Source: an uncultured Allobaculum sp.
GTDB lineage: Bacteria > Bacillota_I > Bacilli_A > Erysipelotrichales > Erysipelotrichaceae
DNA: 5,523 nucleotides
Reading direction: 5' to 3'
Assembly: GCA_948467695.1 (NCBI GenBank)
Contig: CAOKFJ010000145.1
Location: 1-5,523, forward strand
Part shown: one piece after another, positions 1 through 5,377 of the stretch
Layout of the letters: each line of letters begins with the position of its first letter
How positions within the stretch are numbered: the stretch's first letter is position 1
Position numbers and translations under genes: made by a program
The notes under the pieces: model-generated
The model's database searches: none
Told to the model about the DNA's origin: nothing
Seen by the model: the letters and a program-made list of their open reading frames with translations, nothing else

Positions 1-2
1 AC

Positions 3-650
3 TGGGCGACGTACGATGAACTGATGGACTACTACGCCATCGGACAGTGCACGCCCGGAATCATCGCCGTCAATACCGCGACTTTTGTCGGATATTCACA
101 GAAGAAAGCGCCCGGAGCCATTGCCGCGACCGCGGGAATCGTGTTCCCTTCCCTTGTCATCATCATGCTCATCGCATCGCTGATGACATCATTTGCGGAC
201 CAGCCGATCGTCCAGCACGCGCTTGCGGGCATCCGCATCGCGGTATGCGTGCTGATCGCGCAGGCGGTTGTGCGCATGTTCAAAGCCGGCGTCAAGGATG
301 TGTGGGGCTTTGGTCTGTTCGCGCTTTTCCTCGTTCTTTCCTACTTCAATATCCTCTCGGCAACGATCGTTGTTGTGCTCGCCGCCATCGCGGGTATTGT
401 CTTTAAAAACATTCAGGCAAAGAACGCGCCAAAACCTGATGTTCAGGCAGTCGATTCTGTCAAAGGACATCACAATAGCACGAATTTACACCAAAAGAAA
501 GTGTCCGCCGACCCGTGTGAAAACGCAACATCCGGCAAAGAAAACATAAGCGAAATCCACTCGCCCGGCGCACAGGAAAGCGCATCCGCTCAAACAGAGA
601 AATCTTTTGAAACCGTAGAGGAAAATAGCGAGGAGGTGCACCATGGCTAG
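3..650 (+). CDS. Chromate transporter, N-terminal-type half (short-chain CHR protein), 5' partial
   Basis: The reading frame is open from the window start, so the true N-terminus lies upstream; the ATG at 24 is internal, because the residues before it (WATYDEL) continue the family sequence. The protein is a membrane protein of the CHR (ChrA) family, which exports chromate or related oxyanions. The visible signature is TPGIIAVNTATFVGY, which aligns with STPGPVGINMATFVGY in the next gene. Hydrophobic stretches lie at about residues 33-57, 70-86 and 95-127, counted from the ATG at 24. After these comes a hydrophilic tail of about 80 residues with six His, one Cys and many Glu/Ser, which I do not know from this family. 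The stop overlaps the next start by 8 bp, so translation is probably coupled. In Bacillus subtilis such paired short CHR proteins are both needed for chromate resistance. The family is secure, but the physiological substrate is not, since many homologues are untested. Confidence 0.88.
   Translation, partial: WATYDELMDYYAIGQCTPGIIAVNTATFVGYSQKKAPGAIAATAGIVFPSLVIIMLIASLMTSFADQPIVQHALAGIRIAVCVLIAQAVVRMFKAGVKDVWGFGLFALFLVLSYFNILSATIVVVLAAIAGIVFKNIQAKNAPKPDVQAVDSVKGHHNSTNLHQKKVSADPCENATSGKENISEIHSPGAQESASAQTEKSFETVEENSEEVHHG
408..647 (+). other. Hydrophilic C-terminal tail of the first chromate transporter half
   Basis: This segment encodes about 80 residues after the last hydrophobic helix of the transporter half. 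It is rich in Ser, Glu, Lys, Asn and Ala, with no hydrophobic run, and looks intrinsically disordered. It holds two HH pairs, two further His and one Cys. It ends in SFETVEENSEEVHHG. The partner gene has no such tail and stops directly after its last hydrophobic segment. Confidence 0.6.
631..636 (+). promoter_or_regulatory. Ribosome binding site of the second chromate transporter gene
   Basis: A perfect AGGAGG lies six bases before the ATG at 643. It sits inside the end of the upstream gene and fixes the start of the second transporter half. Confidence 0.9.
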
Positions 651-1203
651 CCTTCTCTGGACGCTGTTTATCGAATTCTTCAAAACCGGTCTGTTCTCGG
701 TAGGCGGCGGACTTGCCACGATTCCGTTTCTGTACGAGATGATGAACCGCTACCACTGGTTTACCGAACAGGATCTGCTCAACATGATTGCCGTTTCCGA
801 ATCCACGCCAGGACCAGTCGGCATCAACATGGCGACTTTCGTCGGCTATCAGGCAACCGGCAACAACATTATCGGCGGTGTGCTCACGACCGCCGCTCTG
901 GTTATGCCAAGCGTGATCATCATCTGTATTGTCGCCAAAGTGCTGAGTGCCTCCAAAGACAATCCAACTGTGCAGAATGCCTTCTACGGTCTTCGCCCCG
1001 CTTCATGCGCCCTGATCGCTTCTGCAGCGCTAGGCGTTTTTGCGAGCGTGCTGTTTCCGGGCGGATTCACCTTCGGCTCTTCGTTCTGGATTCAGCTTGG
1101 ACTGATTCTGTTCTTTGGCGTGCTCGCCTTCTCCATCAAAAAGCTTCATCCGATTCTGCTCATCGTCATATGCGCAGTAGTCGGTATCGTGTTCCAGCTC
1201 TAG
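643..1203 (+). CDS. Chromate transporter, C-terminal-type half (short-chain CHR protein)
   Basis: This is a complete 186-residue CHR-family membrane protein of normal length for a short-chain member. Near the N-terminus it has the motif FKTGLFSVGGG (residues 13-23), and at 54-69 the signature STPGPVGINMATFVGY. Hydrophobic segments lie at about 77-100, 118-137, 148-164 and 169-186. The start is set by AGGAGG at a six-base spacing and by the 8-bp overlap with the first gene. The two halves are homologous, as expected for a transporter built from two inverted repeats; in the family the paired proteins insert with opposite topology and act together. A strong terminator begins 36 bases after the stop, so this is the last gene of its operon. 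Chromate export is the family function; the real substrate here could be another oxyanion. Confidence 0.92.
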   Translation: MASLLWTLFIEFFKTGLFSVGGGLATIPFLYEMMNRYHWFTEQDLLNMIAVSESTPGPVGINMATFVGYQATGNNIIGGVLTTAALVMPSVIIICIVAKVLSASKDNPTVQNAFYGLRPASCALIASAALGVFASVLFPGGFTFGSSFWIQLGLILFFGVLAFSIKKLHPILLIVICAVVGIVFQL

Positions 1204-1239
1204 CGTCTCACGATCACATATCCTACAAAAGACACAGTT

Positions 1240-1276
1240 CGCGCTGTCCCGCTATCGGACAGCGCGTTTTTCGTTT
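1240..1276 (+). terminator. Rho-independent terminator of the chromate transporter operon
   Basis: A perfect 10-bp GC-rich stem (1240-1249 with 1257-1266, arm CGCGCTGTCC) encloses a 7-base loop and is followed at once by TTTTTCGTTTT. It starts 36 bases after the transporter stop codon. No A-run precedes the stem, so it should act on the plus strand only. Confidence 0.93.
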
Positions 1277-1336
1277 TCAGGTTGAACTATGCAGTCTTAT
1301 CAAAAACCGCAGCCTCGCACAAACAGTCTCTCCGCT

Positions 1337-1366
1337 AAAAAACACCGCAGACATGTGTCTGCGGTG
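1337..1366 (-). terminator. Rho-independent terminator of the flavodiiron gene
   Basis: A perfect 10-bp stem (1343-1352 with 1357-1366, arm CACCGCAGAC) has a 4-base loop. On the minus strand it is followed by six T (the A-run 1337-1342). It faces the plus-strand terminator and ends the flavodiiron transcript about 120-150 bases after its stop codon. Confidence 0.9.
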
Positions 1367-1456
1367 CGGATTGTATCGGTCATATGCTGAATACCTGACA
1401 GAACGTATTGATAGGGGTTGATCTGTCTGGTGAGTGCATGGACGTATCGATCAGGC

Positions 1457-1476
1457 GCGTATGCCGGCGCATACGC
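1457..1476 (-). other. Perfect hairpin just downstream of the flavodiiron stop codon
   Basis: GCGTATGC and GCATACGC form a perfect 8-bp stem around a CGGC loop. The stem begins 13 bases beyond the minus-strand stop codon. No T-run follows on either strand, so it is not a standard terminator. It could protect the 3' end of the mRNA or act as a weak pause. The strand is assigned by its neighbour. Confidence 0.5.
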
Positions 1477-1489
1477 TTTGTGCGAAAAA

Positions 1490-2650
1490 CTACGCGGCGA
1501 TCAGGTTGTCGGCGAGTTCTTCCATCGGCGCGATGTCTTTGTCCTGCAGAGATGTTGTAATGGTGACAACAGGATCAACATAAGTGATGTCTTTGCAGGG
1601 TTCAAGGATGGTTTTCATCGTTTTAGCCGCGGTCGGCGCCCAGGATCCGTTCTGGATCATGGCGATGGTGCGGTTCTGGAACGCTTTGTGTGTGAGCGTA
1701 TGAAGCAGACGCTCCATCGGCGGGAAGACGCCGGCGTCATAGGAGCAGGCGATCAGAACGATCTTGCCGCAGCGGTAGCACTGCGCAACCGCTTCATGAA
1801 TATCTTCGCGTGTGATATCCATGAGTTTGACTTTCTGTCCTTTAGCTTCGAGGATGTCTTTCATCTTGTCGGCAACAACGTTTGTGTGTCCATGAATGGA
1901 AGCGACGAGAATCAGGATTTCATCAGTTTCCGGTGTATAGCTCGACCATTTGTCATAGAGCGCGATGTAGTGACCAAGATCTTCGGTCAGCAGCGGTCCA
2001 TGCAGAGCGGCGATGGTGCGGATATCGAGCGCAGCGGCTTTTTTGAGCAGCGCCTGCACCTGTTTTCCGTATTTTCCGACGATGTTGATGTAGTAGCGGC
2101 GCGCTTCATCATCCCAGGGTTCTTCGGCATCGCGAGTGCCGAATTTTCCAAAGCCGTCAGCAGCGAAGAGGATTTTGTCCTTGTCATCGTAGGTCACGAT
2201 AACTTCAGGCCAGTGCACCATCGGTGCAGTCACGAATGTCAGTGTACGGGAGCCGAGATCGAGTGTATCGCCTTCTTTAACGGCGATGCGGTTTTCTGTA
2301 GCGATCGGTGTCATTTCGAAGTTGGGCATCATTGTCCAGGCTTTCGCGCTGGCAACAACCTTTGCTTCGGGGTGTTTTGCGAGAATCGCATCGATGCTTC
2401 CGGAATGATCCGGTTCAAGATGCTGGATGACGAGGTAGTCGAGAGGTTCTCCATCGAGCACTTCTTCAACATTGGCAAGCCATTCGTCTGTGCGGCGTCT
2501 GTCTACAGTATCCATCAGGACGTTCTTTTCGTCTTTGATCAGATAGGAGTTGTAGGCCATGCCGTTGGGAACTTTATACTGGGATTCGAACAAGTCGATG
2601 TCATGGTCGTCGCAGCCGACCGAAAAGACTGTTTCGGAGAGTTTTTCCAT
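1490..2650 (-). CDS. Class A flavodiiron protein (FprA-type O2/NO reductase)
   Basis: The 386-residue product has the usual length of a two-domain flavodiiron protein: a metallo-beta-lactamase-like diiron domain (about 1-240) and a flavodoxin domain (about 244-386). All seven diiron ligands are visible: H77, E79, D81 and H82 in QHLEPDHSG, then H146 (APMVHWPE), D165 (LFAADGFG) and H217 (AALHGP). The FMN phosphate loop is ASIHGHTN (250-257), a flavodoxin-like S-x-x-G-x-T. No rubredoxin or flavin-reductase domain is fused, so electrons must come from separate partners, typically rubredoxin or F420H2-type donors in this family. It acts in the cytoplasm and reduces O2 to water and/or NO to N2O, protecting anaerobic metabolism. 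The O2/NO preference cannot be read from the sequence. The start is an ATG preceded by AAAGGAAA. A long antisense frame covering the gene is a coding shadow. Confidence 0.96.
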   Translation of the reverse strand: MEKLSETVFSVGCDDHDIDLFESQYKVPNGMAYNSYLIKDEKNVLMDTVDRRRTDEWLANVEEVLDGEPLDYLVIQHLEPDHSGSIDAILAKHPEAKVVASAKAWTMMPNFEMTPIATENRIAVKEGDTLDLGSRTLTFVTAPMVHWPEVIVTYDDKDKILFAADGFGKFGTRDAEEPWDDEARRYYINIVGKYGKQVQALLKKAAALDIRTIAALHGPLLTEDLGHYIALYDKWSSYTPETDEILILVASIHGHTNVVADKMKDILEAKGQKVKLMDITREDIHEAVAQCYRCGKIVLIACSYDAGVFPPMERLLHTLTHKAFQNRTIAMIQNGSWAPTAAKTMKTILEPCKDITYVDPVVTITTSLQDKDIAPMEELADNLIAA

Positions 2651-2657
2651 AATTGTG

Positions 2658-2665
2658 TTTCCTTT
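2658..2665 (-). promoter_or_regulatory. Ribosome binding site of the flavodiiron gene
   Basis: On the minus strand AAAGGAAA ends seven bases before the ATG at 2650. It supports this start codon. Confidence 0.7.
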
Positions 2666-2670
2666 CCGTC

Positions 2671-2685
2671 TTGAGCAAAACTCAA
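2671..2685 (-). promoter_or_regulatory. Small inverted repeat in the flavodiiron leader
   Basis: TTGAG and CTCAA flank a 5-base centre, about 20 bases upstream of the flavodiiron start codon. It could be a leader hairpin or a half-palindromic operator. Arms of five bases may arise by chance. No convincing -35/-10 pair was found in the 187 bases between this gene and the channel gene; a lone TAAAAT lies on the minus strand near 2728 without a good -35. Confidence 0.25.
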
Positions 2686-2767
2686 GTCTGGGTCGTACAA
2701 GGAATATCCCTGTAACGCTTCTTCAATTTTACTTCATTGCGCAACAGAATGTGCTCAGGATGTCCCG

Positions 2768-2815
2768 AAAGGTTTTCGATTTCTTTTTATCCAAAACAAT
2801 CGCTTTCCCACCTTT
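2768..2815 (-). other. Long imperfect stem-loop after the channel gene
   Basis: AAAGGT/ACCTTT (6 bp) encloses CGATT/AATCG (5 bp) around a 16-base loop, in the gap between the channel stop and the flavodiiron leader. No T-run follows it directly, so it is a poor terminator, and no better one was seen. Read-through from the channel gene into the flavodiiron gene is therefore possible. Confidence 0.25.
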
Positions 2816-2837
2816 GGCACAATACTTATCGTCATCT

Positions 2838-3758
2838 TCATGTATGTGCCGATGCAGACGCTGTGTCTGAAGAATCGCTCTGCTTTTTGAGCATGATGAG
2901 ACTTTGCGCAAGCGGCATCGACAGGCGGTCTGCATGTTCGTTCGCATAGTCTCGAAGCGCTTCAAGCTGATCGTCATCCAGTTCCCCAAGATGTTCCAGT
3001 TGATGAATCATCAAGGTCGAAGATCGTCCTTGCAGCGTCTGCACGCGCTCAAACAGCCAGCTTGCTCCCACGCCGCAAAGAAATCCCATCGCAATCACGC
3101 CATAAACGCCAAGAAAAACGCTCACCAGACGCGCCATGAGCGTTGTGGGGGCAAAATCGCCAAACCCGGTCGTCGTCACCACCATAAAGCAGTACCAGAG
3201 CGCATTTGACCATGAGCCGAAAACTGGATCGATCTGCCATAAAACAAGGGAGCAGAACACGAAAACCGCGGCTAAAGCGAGCAGAAAGCGGATCGTTTTT
3301 GTCCGCTTGACGATGAGCGCGAAAAGACTTGCGCGCTTCATCGGATTCCATCCTTTTGAAAACAGACGCTTTGCGGTCCGCTTCTGTCTCTCGCTCAAAC
3401 CTCCCTGTTCAAACAGCTGCCTGGCATGCGCTTTAAGGGTTTCATCGCGTTCCTTTCGCGTGGCGTCAAGATAATGCGAAGCAATCAGACCGGGGATAAC
3501 CGCCGCGATGACAATTCCGTACAATCCAATCAGCGATACAAGAATTCTCGCAAGAGGACTAGTCAGCGTCATATCGCCCAGGCCAATCGTGGTTGCGACA
3601 TTGAAGCCGATCCAAAGCGCGTCGCCAAATGTTTTGATACCCGGATCGCAGAGATAGATGAAGATGCAGTCGACACAGAAAAAGACCAGAAACGACAGAA
3701 AAAGCCTGTCCATTCTGGTCTTTCGAATCATGGTCCAATAGGTATGAAATACACGCAT
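2838..3758 (-). CDS. Two-pore-domain (4TM-2P) potassium channel
   Basis: The 306-residue product has two tandem ion-channel units of the Ion_trans_2 type in one chain. Helix 1 is about 19-37, pore loop 1 about 44-62 with filter TIGLGD (57-62), and helix 2 about 72-95. A basic cytoplasmic linker follows (98-155), then helix 3 (155-174), pore loop 2 (185-201) with filter TTGFGD (196-201) and helix 4 (211-234). The C-terminus (235-306) is charged, probably helical and without a visible RCK/TrkA nucleotide-binding domain. The two units share the pattern ALW-x(5 or 6)-V-x-T-T-x-G-x-G-D, so the gene arose by internal duplication or fusion. Two chains would form one pore, as in animal K2P channels. 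The start at 3758 is chosen because AAAGGAG lies six bases upstream; a frame extension to 3812 has no such site. Potassium selectivity is inferred from the filters; both lack the usual Tyr of GYG. It follows a membrane-anchored gene by 95 bases. Confidence 0.88.
   Translation of the reverse strand: MRVFHTYWTMIRKTRMDRLFLSFLVFFCVDCIFIYLCDPGIKTFGDALWIGFNVATTIGLGDMTLTSPLARILVSLIGLYGIVIAAVIPGLIASHYLDATRKERDETLKAHARQLFEQGGLSERQKRTAKRLFSKGWNPMKRASLFALIVKRTKTIRFLLALAAVFVFCSLVLWQIDPVFGSWSNALWYCFMVVTTTGFGDFAPTTLMARLVSVFLGVYGVIAMGFLCGVGASWLFERVQTLQGRSSTLMIHQLEHLGELDDDQLEALRDYANEHADRLSMPLAQSLIMLKKQSDSSDTASASAHT
3156..3173 (-). other. Second selectivity filter, TTGFGD
   Basis: These codons encode T-T-G-F-G-D of the second pore loop. 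The Phe replaces the Tyr of the canonical TVGYGD, a change also known from the second pore loops of several animal K2P channels. Confidence 0.85.
3573..3590 (-). other. First selectivity filter, TIGLGD
   Basis: These codons encode T-I-G-L-G-D of the first pore loop. The Leu replaces the Tyr of the canonical TVGYGD. Confidence 0.85.
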
Positions 3759-3764
3759 AGCCGG

Positions 3765-3771
3765 CTCCTTT
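3765..3771 (-). promoter_or_regulatory. Ribosome binding site that decides the channel start
   Basis: On the minus strand AAAGGAG ends six bases before the ATG at 3758. It rules in favour of this start over an upstream in-frame ATG at 3812. Confidence 0.88.
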
Positions 3772-3826
3772 CGGAAGTACCGGTGCGAAATAAGCAGAAA
3801 GCATCGGGACATATGCCTGCCCCCGG

Positions 3827-3850
3827 CTGTCAGATGACAGGATCAGCTGA
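3827..3850. repeat. Paired palindromes between the anchored-protein gene and the channel gene
   Basis: CTGTCA-GA-TGACAG (3827-3840) is a perfect 6-bp inverted repeat. It is followed two bases later by the perfect 8-bp palindrome TCAGCTGA (3843-3850). Both lie in the 95-base gap upstream of the channel gene. They could be a regulator site or an RNA structure; there is no T-run for a terminator on the minus strand. Confidence 0.35.
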
Positions 3851-3853
3851 CGG

Positions 3854-4636
3854 CTATTCTTTTGAAGAAACCGCATATGAAGAAAAATCATCTGACGATC
3901 TGTTTTGCGGTTGCTTGAGTTCTTCTTTGAGTTTCGCATTGGCATCCACCGCATCAGAGCCATCGGGTTGTCCAAGAGCGGGAGCGTCGTTCTGAATGCT
4001 TTCAACCACCCATTTACCATCGTCAATGCGGACAGTCAGGGTGTAGTAAACCGGTTCAACATCCATCTTCATAATATCTTTTTTCAGACGATCGAGAAAC
4101 TGATTGGCAAAATCGCCATAGACGAGTTCCTTAACCTGCGCCTCGCCTCCAAATGCGGATGCGATCGCGTTGAGCGGATTGGCGAGAAGATATTCGCCGG
4201 CAGCCGATACAGCTGAAGACGTCAGCAGACTGGCATTGATCTTCTCAAGAGGAACCGCAACGCCGTGAACATGAATGACAATTTTGTCGTTGTCGTATTC
4301 AACGCTGCCGACCGTGCAGTCTTTCATTGTTTTGACGAAGACCTGCGTCAGCAGCGCGGCGCTTGCCTGTTCGGTTTCTTCCGGATTGCCGTACTGGTCG
4401 ATTTCCGAGACAAGTGTCTGGTAGAAACGCGTAAACGTTTCTTCATCGCTCAGCACAATTTCATGGTTTTCATTTTCAAGCGTTGTAAAGCTGTCGGCAA
4501 TGGTCGAGACTTTCGAACCAAGCGCGAATACCGCTCCCGTCAGCACACAGCCAACAGCGATAAGCACGATCACCAGACCGATCAGAATCTTTGTCCAGAT
4601 GTTTCCTTTTTTTGAATGTGTGTTTGTGTTTTTCAT
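3854..4636 (-). CDS. Membrane-anchored protein of unknown function, upstream of the channel gene
   Basis: I do not recognise this 260-residue protein. It has a basic N-terminus (MKNTNTHSKKGNIWTK), one hydrophobic segment at about 17-40, and a hydrophilic extracytoplasmic domain of about 220 residues. The segment contains LIAVGC (25-30), which loosely fits a lipobox, but the hydrophobic run continues past the Cys, so a transmembrane anchor is likelier. Two beta-rich stretches are visible, DNDKIVIHVHGVAV (115-128) and PVYYTLTVRIDDGKWVVES (195-213). The second resembles the closing strands of NTF2-like or small secreted domains, which is only a resemblance. The end is charged and low-complexity. 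The start at 4636 is preferred because a TATAAT box ends six bases upstream; in-frame starts further up (GTG 4699, ATG 4690, ATG 4684) precede that box and have no ribosome binding site. It may form an operon with the channel gene. Confidence 0.82.
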   Translation of the reverse strand: MKNTNTHSKKGNIWTKILIGLVIVLIAVGCVLTGAVFALGSKVSTIADSFTTLENENHEIVLSDEETFTRFYQTLVSEIDQYGNPEETEQASAALLTQVFVKTMKDCTVGSVEYDNDKIVIHVHGVAVPLEKINASLLTSSAVSAAGEYLLANPLNAIASAFGGEAQVKELVYGDFANQFLDRLKKDIMKMDVEPVYYTLTVRIDDGKWVVESIQNDAPALGQPDGSDAVDANAKLKEELKQPQNRSSDDFSSYAVSSKE

Positions 4637-4642
4637 GCGCTC

Positions 4643-4672
4643 ATTATAGCGCCGGCGCAAATCGCTTATCAC
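4643..4672 (-). promoter_or_regulatory. Promoter of the membrane-anchored protein gene, probably leaderless
   Basis: A consensus TATAAT (4643-4648, minus strand) lies six bases from the ATG at 4636. A weak -35, GTGATA (4667-4672), stands at an 18-base spacing. The expected transcription start falls at or next to the A of the ATG, and no Shine-Dalgarno sequence is present. The spacer holds the perfect palindrome GCGCCGGCGC (4649-4658) touching the -10 box, which could be an operator. Confidence 0.6.
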
Positions 4673-4771
4673 TCTTTTGAACATTTGCATCGCGCACACA
4701 GTCTAAATCGAACAAAATAGCGCATCTGTTCGCGCAGATCTCAAATGCGCAATTCGAAAAGAGTCCAGAAG

Positions 4772-4802
4772 ACAAAAAGAAAAGCGGAACTTTCGTTCCG
4801 CT
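4772..4802 (-). terminator. Rho-independent terminator of the first tRNA cassette
   Basis: On the minus strand AGCGGAAC-GAAA-GTTCCGCT forms a perfect 8-bp stem with a GNRA-type GAAA loop, followed by TTTCTTTTTG. It lies 12 bases after the CCA end of tRNA-Gly and separates the tRNA operon from the protein gene downstream. Confidence 0.93.
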
Positions 4803-4813
4803 GAAATTTCAAA

Positions 4814-4887
4814 TGGAGCAGGTGATGAGAATCGAACTCACGTAGTCAGCTTGGAAGGCTGAAGTTCTACCATTGAACTACACCTGC
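4814..4887 (-). tRNA. tRNA-Gly (UCC), copy 1
   Basis: A 74-base cloverleaf with encoded CCA. The acceptor GCAGGTG pairs with CACCTGC, the anticodon stem is TCAGC/GCTGA with loop CTTCCAA, giving anticodon TCC (glycine, GGA codons). The T-arm is GTGAG-TTCGATT-CTCAT. It is third in the cassette, two bases after tRNA-Tyr. Confidence 0.96.
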
Positions 4888-4889
4888 AA

Positions 4890-4973
4890 TGGTGGAGAGA
4901 GGCAGATTCGAACTGCCGAACCCTAAGGAACTGAGTTACAGTCAGCCGCGTTTAGCCACTTCGCTATCTCTCC
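4890..4973 (-). tRNA. tRNA-Tyr (GUA), copy 1
   Basis: An 84-base class II tRNA with encoded CCA. The acceptor GGAGAGA pairs with TCTCTCC. The anticodon stem GCTGA/TCAGT carries loop CTGTAAC, anticodon GTA. A long variable arm (TCCTTAGGGTTC) is normal for bacterial tRNA-Tyr. The T-arm is GGCAG-TTCGAAT-CTGCC. It lies nine bases after tRNA-Val. Confidence 0.96.
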
Positions 4974-4982
4974 ATGTGCCAA

Positions 4983-5058
4983 TGGTGGAGGCTAACGGGC
5001 TCGAACCGCTGACCCTCTGCTTGTAAGGCAGACGCTCTCCCAACTGAGCTAAGCCTCC
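4983..5058 (-). tRNA. tRNA-Val (UAC), copy 1
   Basis: A 76-base cloverleaf with encoded CCA. The acceptor GGAGGCT pairs with AGCCTCC. The anticodon stem TCTGC/GCAGA carries loop CTTACAA, anticodon TAC. The T-arm is AGCGG-TTCGAGC-CCGTT. It is the first gene of the cassette, directly behind the promoter. Confidence 0.96.
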
Positions 5059-5077
5059 ATCTCTTTGGCGCTTCATT

Positions 5078-5106
5078 AATATAACGCATTTTTCTCAGAA
5101 TGCAAA
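5078..5106 (-). promoter_or_regulatory. Promoter of the first tRNA cassette
   Basis: On the minus strand TATATT (-10, 5078-5083) follows TTTGCA (-35, 5101-5106) with a 17-base spacer. The -10 box lies 19 bases before the 5' end of tRNA-Val, leaving a short leader for RNase P. An AT-rich stretch (about 5111-5137) upstream could act as an UP element, as is common for tRNA operons. Confidence 0.75.
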
Positions 5107-5259
5107 CCTTAACGGAAAGAAATTTTACAAACAGCGAATTTTCTTCACCGCTCAAATTCCGATCAGCTTGCTCATGCACTGCCTTGCGCATTCCGGATCC
5201 AGTCTGAAGCCGCTGGTTCTACCGAGAGAAATACAGATAAACCAGCGCAGGAAACGAAA
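5107..5259. other. Spacer between the tRNA cassettes
   Basis: These 153 bases separate the promoter of copy 1 from the terminator of copy 2. I see no supported gene. Short open frames on both strands run into the tRNA genes and have no ribosome binding site. Confidence 0.6.
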
Positions 5260-5260
5260 A

Positions 5261-5290
5261 CAAAAAGAAAAGCGGAACTTTCGTTCCGCT
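5261..5290 (-). terminator. Rho-independent terminator of the second tRNA cassette
   Basis: The same 8-bp stem with GAAA loop and trailing TTTCTTTTTG as in the first cassette. Because it stands between the copies, each cassette should be its own transcription unit. Confidence 0.93.
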
Positions 5291-5301
5291 GAAATTTTAA
5301 A

Positions 5302-5375
5302 TGGAGCAGGTGATGAGAATCGAACTCACGTAGTCAGCTTGGAAGGCTGAAGTTCTACCATTGAACTACACCTGC
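5302..5375 (-). tRNA. tRNA-Gly (UCC), copy 2
   Basis: Identical to the first tRNA-Gly over all 74 bases, with encoded CCA and anticodon TCC. Its single flanking difference from copy 1 lies four bases beyond the CCA end, at 5298. Confidence 0.96.
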
Positions 5376-5377
5376 AA

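Larger units (their letters stand above)
4772..5035 (-). repeat. tRNA cassette repeat, copy 1 (visible part)
   Basis: This 264-base stretch recurs at 5260-5523 with one mismatch (C at 4810, T at 5298), a period of 488 bp. It covers the terminator, tRNA-Gly, tRNA-Tyr and most of tRNA-Val. The left boundary is sharp at about 4772; the right boundary cannot be seen because copy 2 is cut by the window end. Confidence 0.95.

Noticed and set aside
24..650. The ATG at 24 as the true start of the first transporter gene
   Set aside because: The frame is open upstream to the window edge and the residues before it fit the family, so the gene is simply cut by the window.
1418..2674. A 418-codon open frame on the plus strand opposite the flavodiiron gene
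   Set aside because: It is a codon-position shadow: the minus strand encodes a full flavodiiron protein with all metal ligands, and the antisense product has no recognisable motif or ribosome binding site.
3759..3812. An 18-codon upstream extension of the channel gene starting at 3812
   Set aside because: AAAGGAG is placed correctly for the ATG at 3758, and nothing similar precedes 3812. The extra residues would also have to be encoded across that ribosome binding site.
3426..3995. A 189-codon plus-strand frame across the ends of the channel and anchored-protein genes
   Set aside because: It overlaps two supported minus-strand genes and the gap between them, has no ribosome binding site, and its product is basic and low in hydrophobic structure, as for a shadow frame.
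4637..4699. Upstream in-frame starts (GTG 4699, ATG 4690, ATG 4684) for the membrane-anchored protein
   Set aside because: None has a Shine-Dalgarno sequence, and the extension would cover a consensus TATAAT box. It stays possible if that box is not used.
4964..5350. Short open frames of 60-75 codons on both strands around the tRNA spacer
   Set aside because: They run through tRNA genes, the tRNA promoter or the terminator and lack ribosome binding sites.
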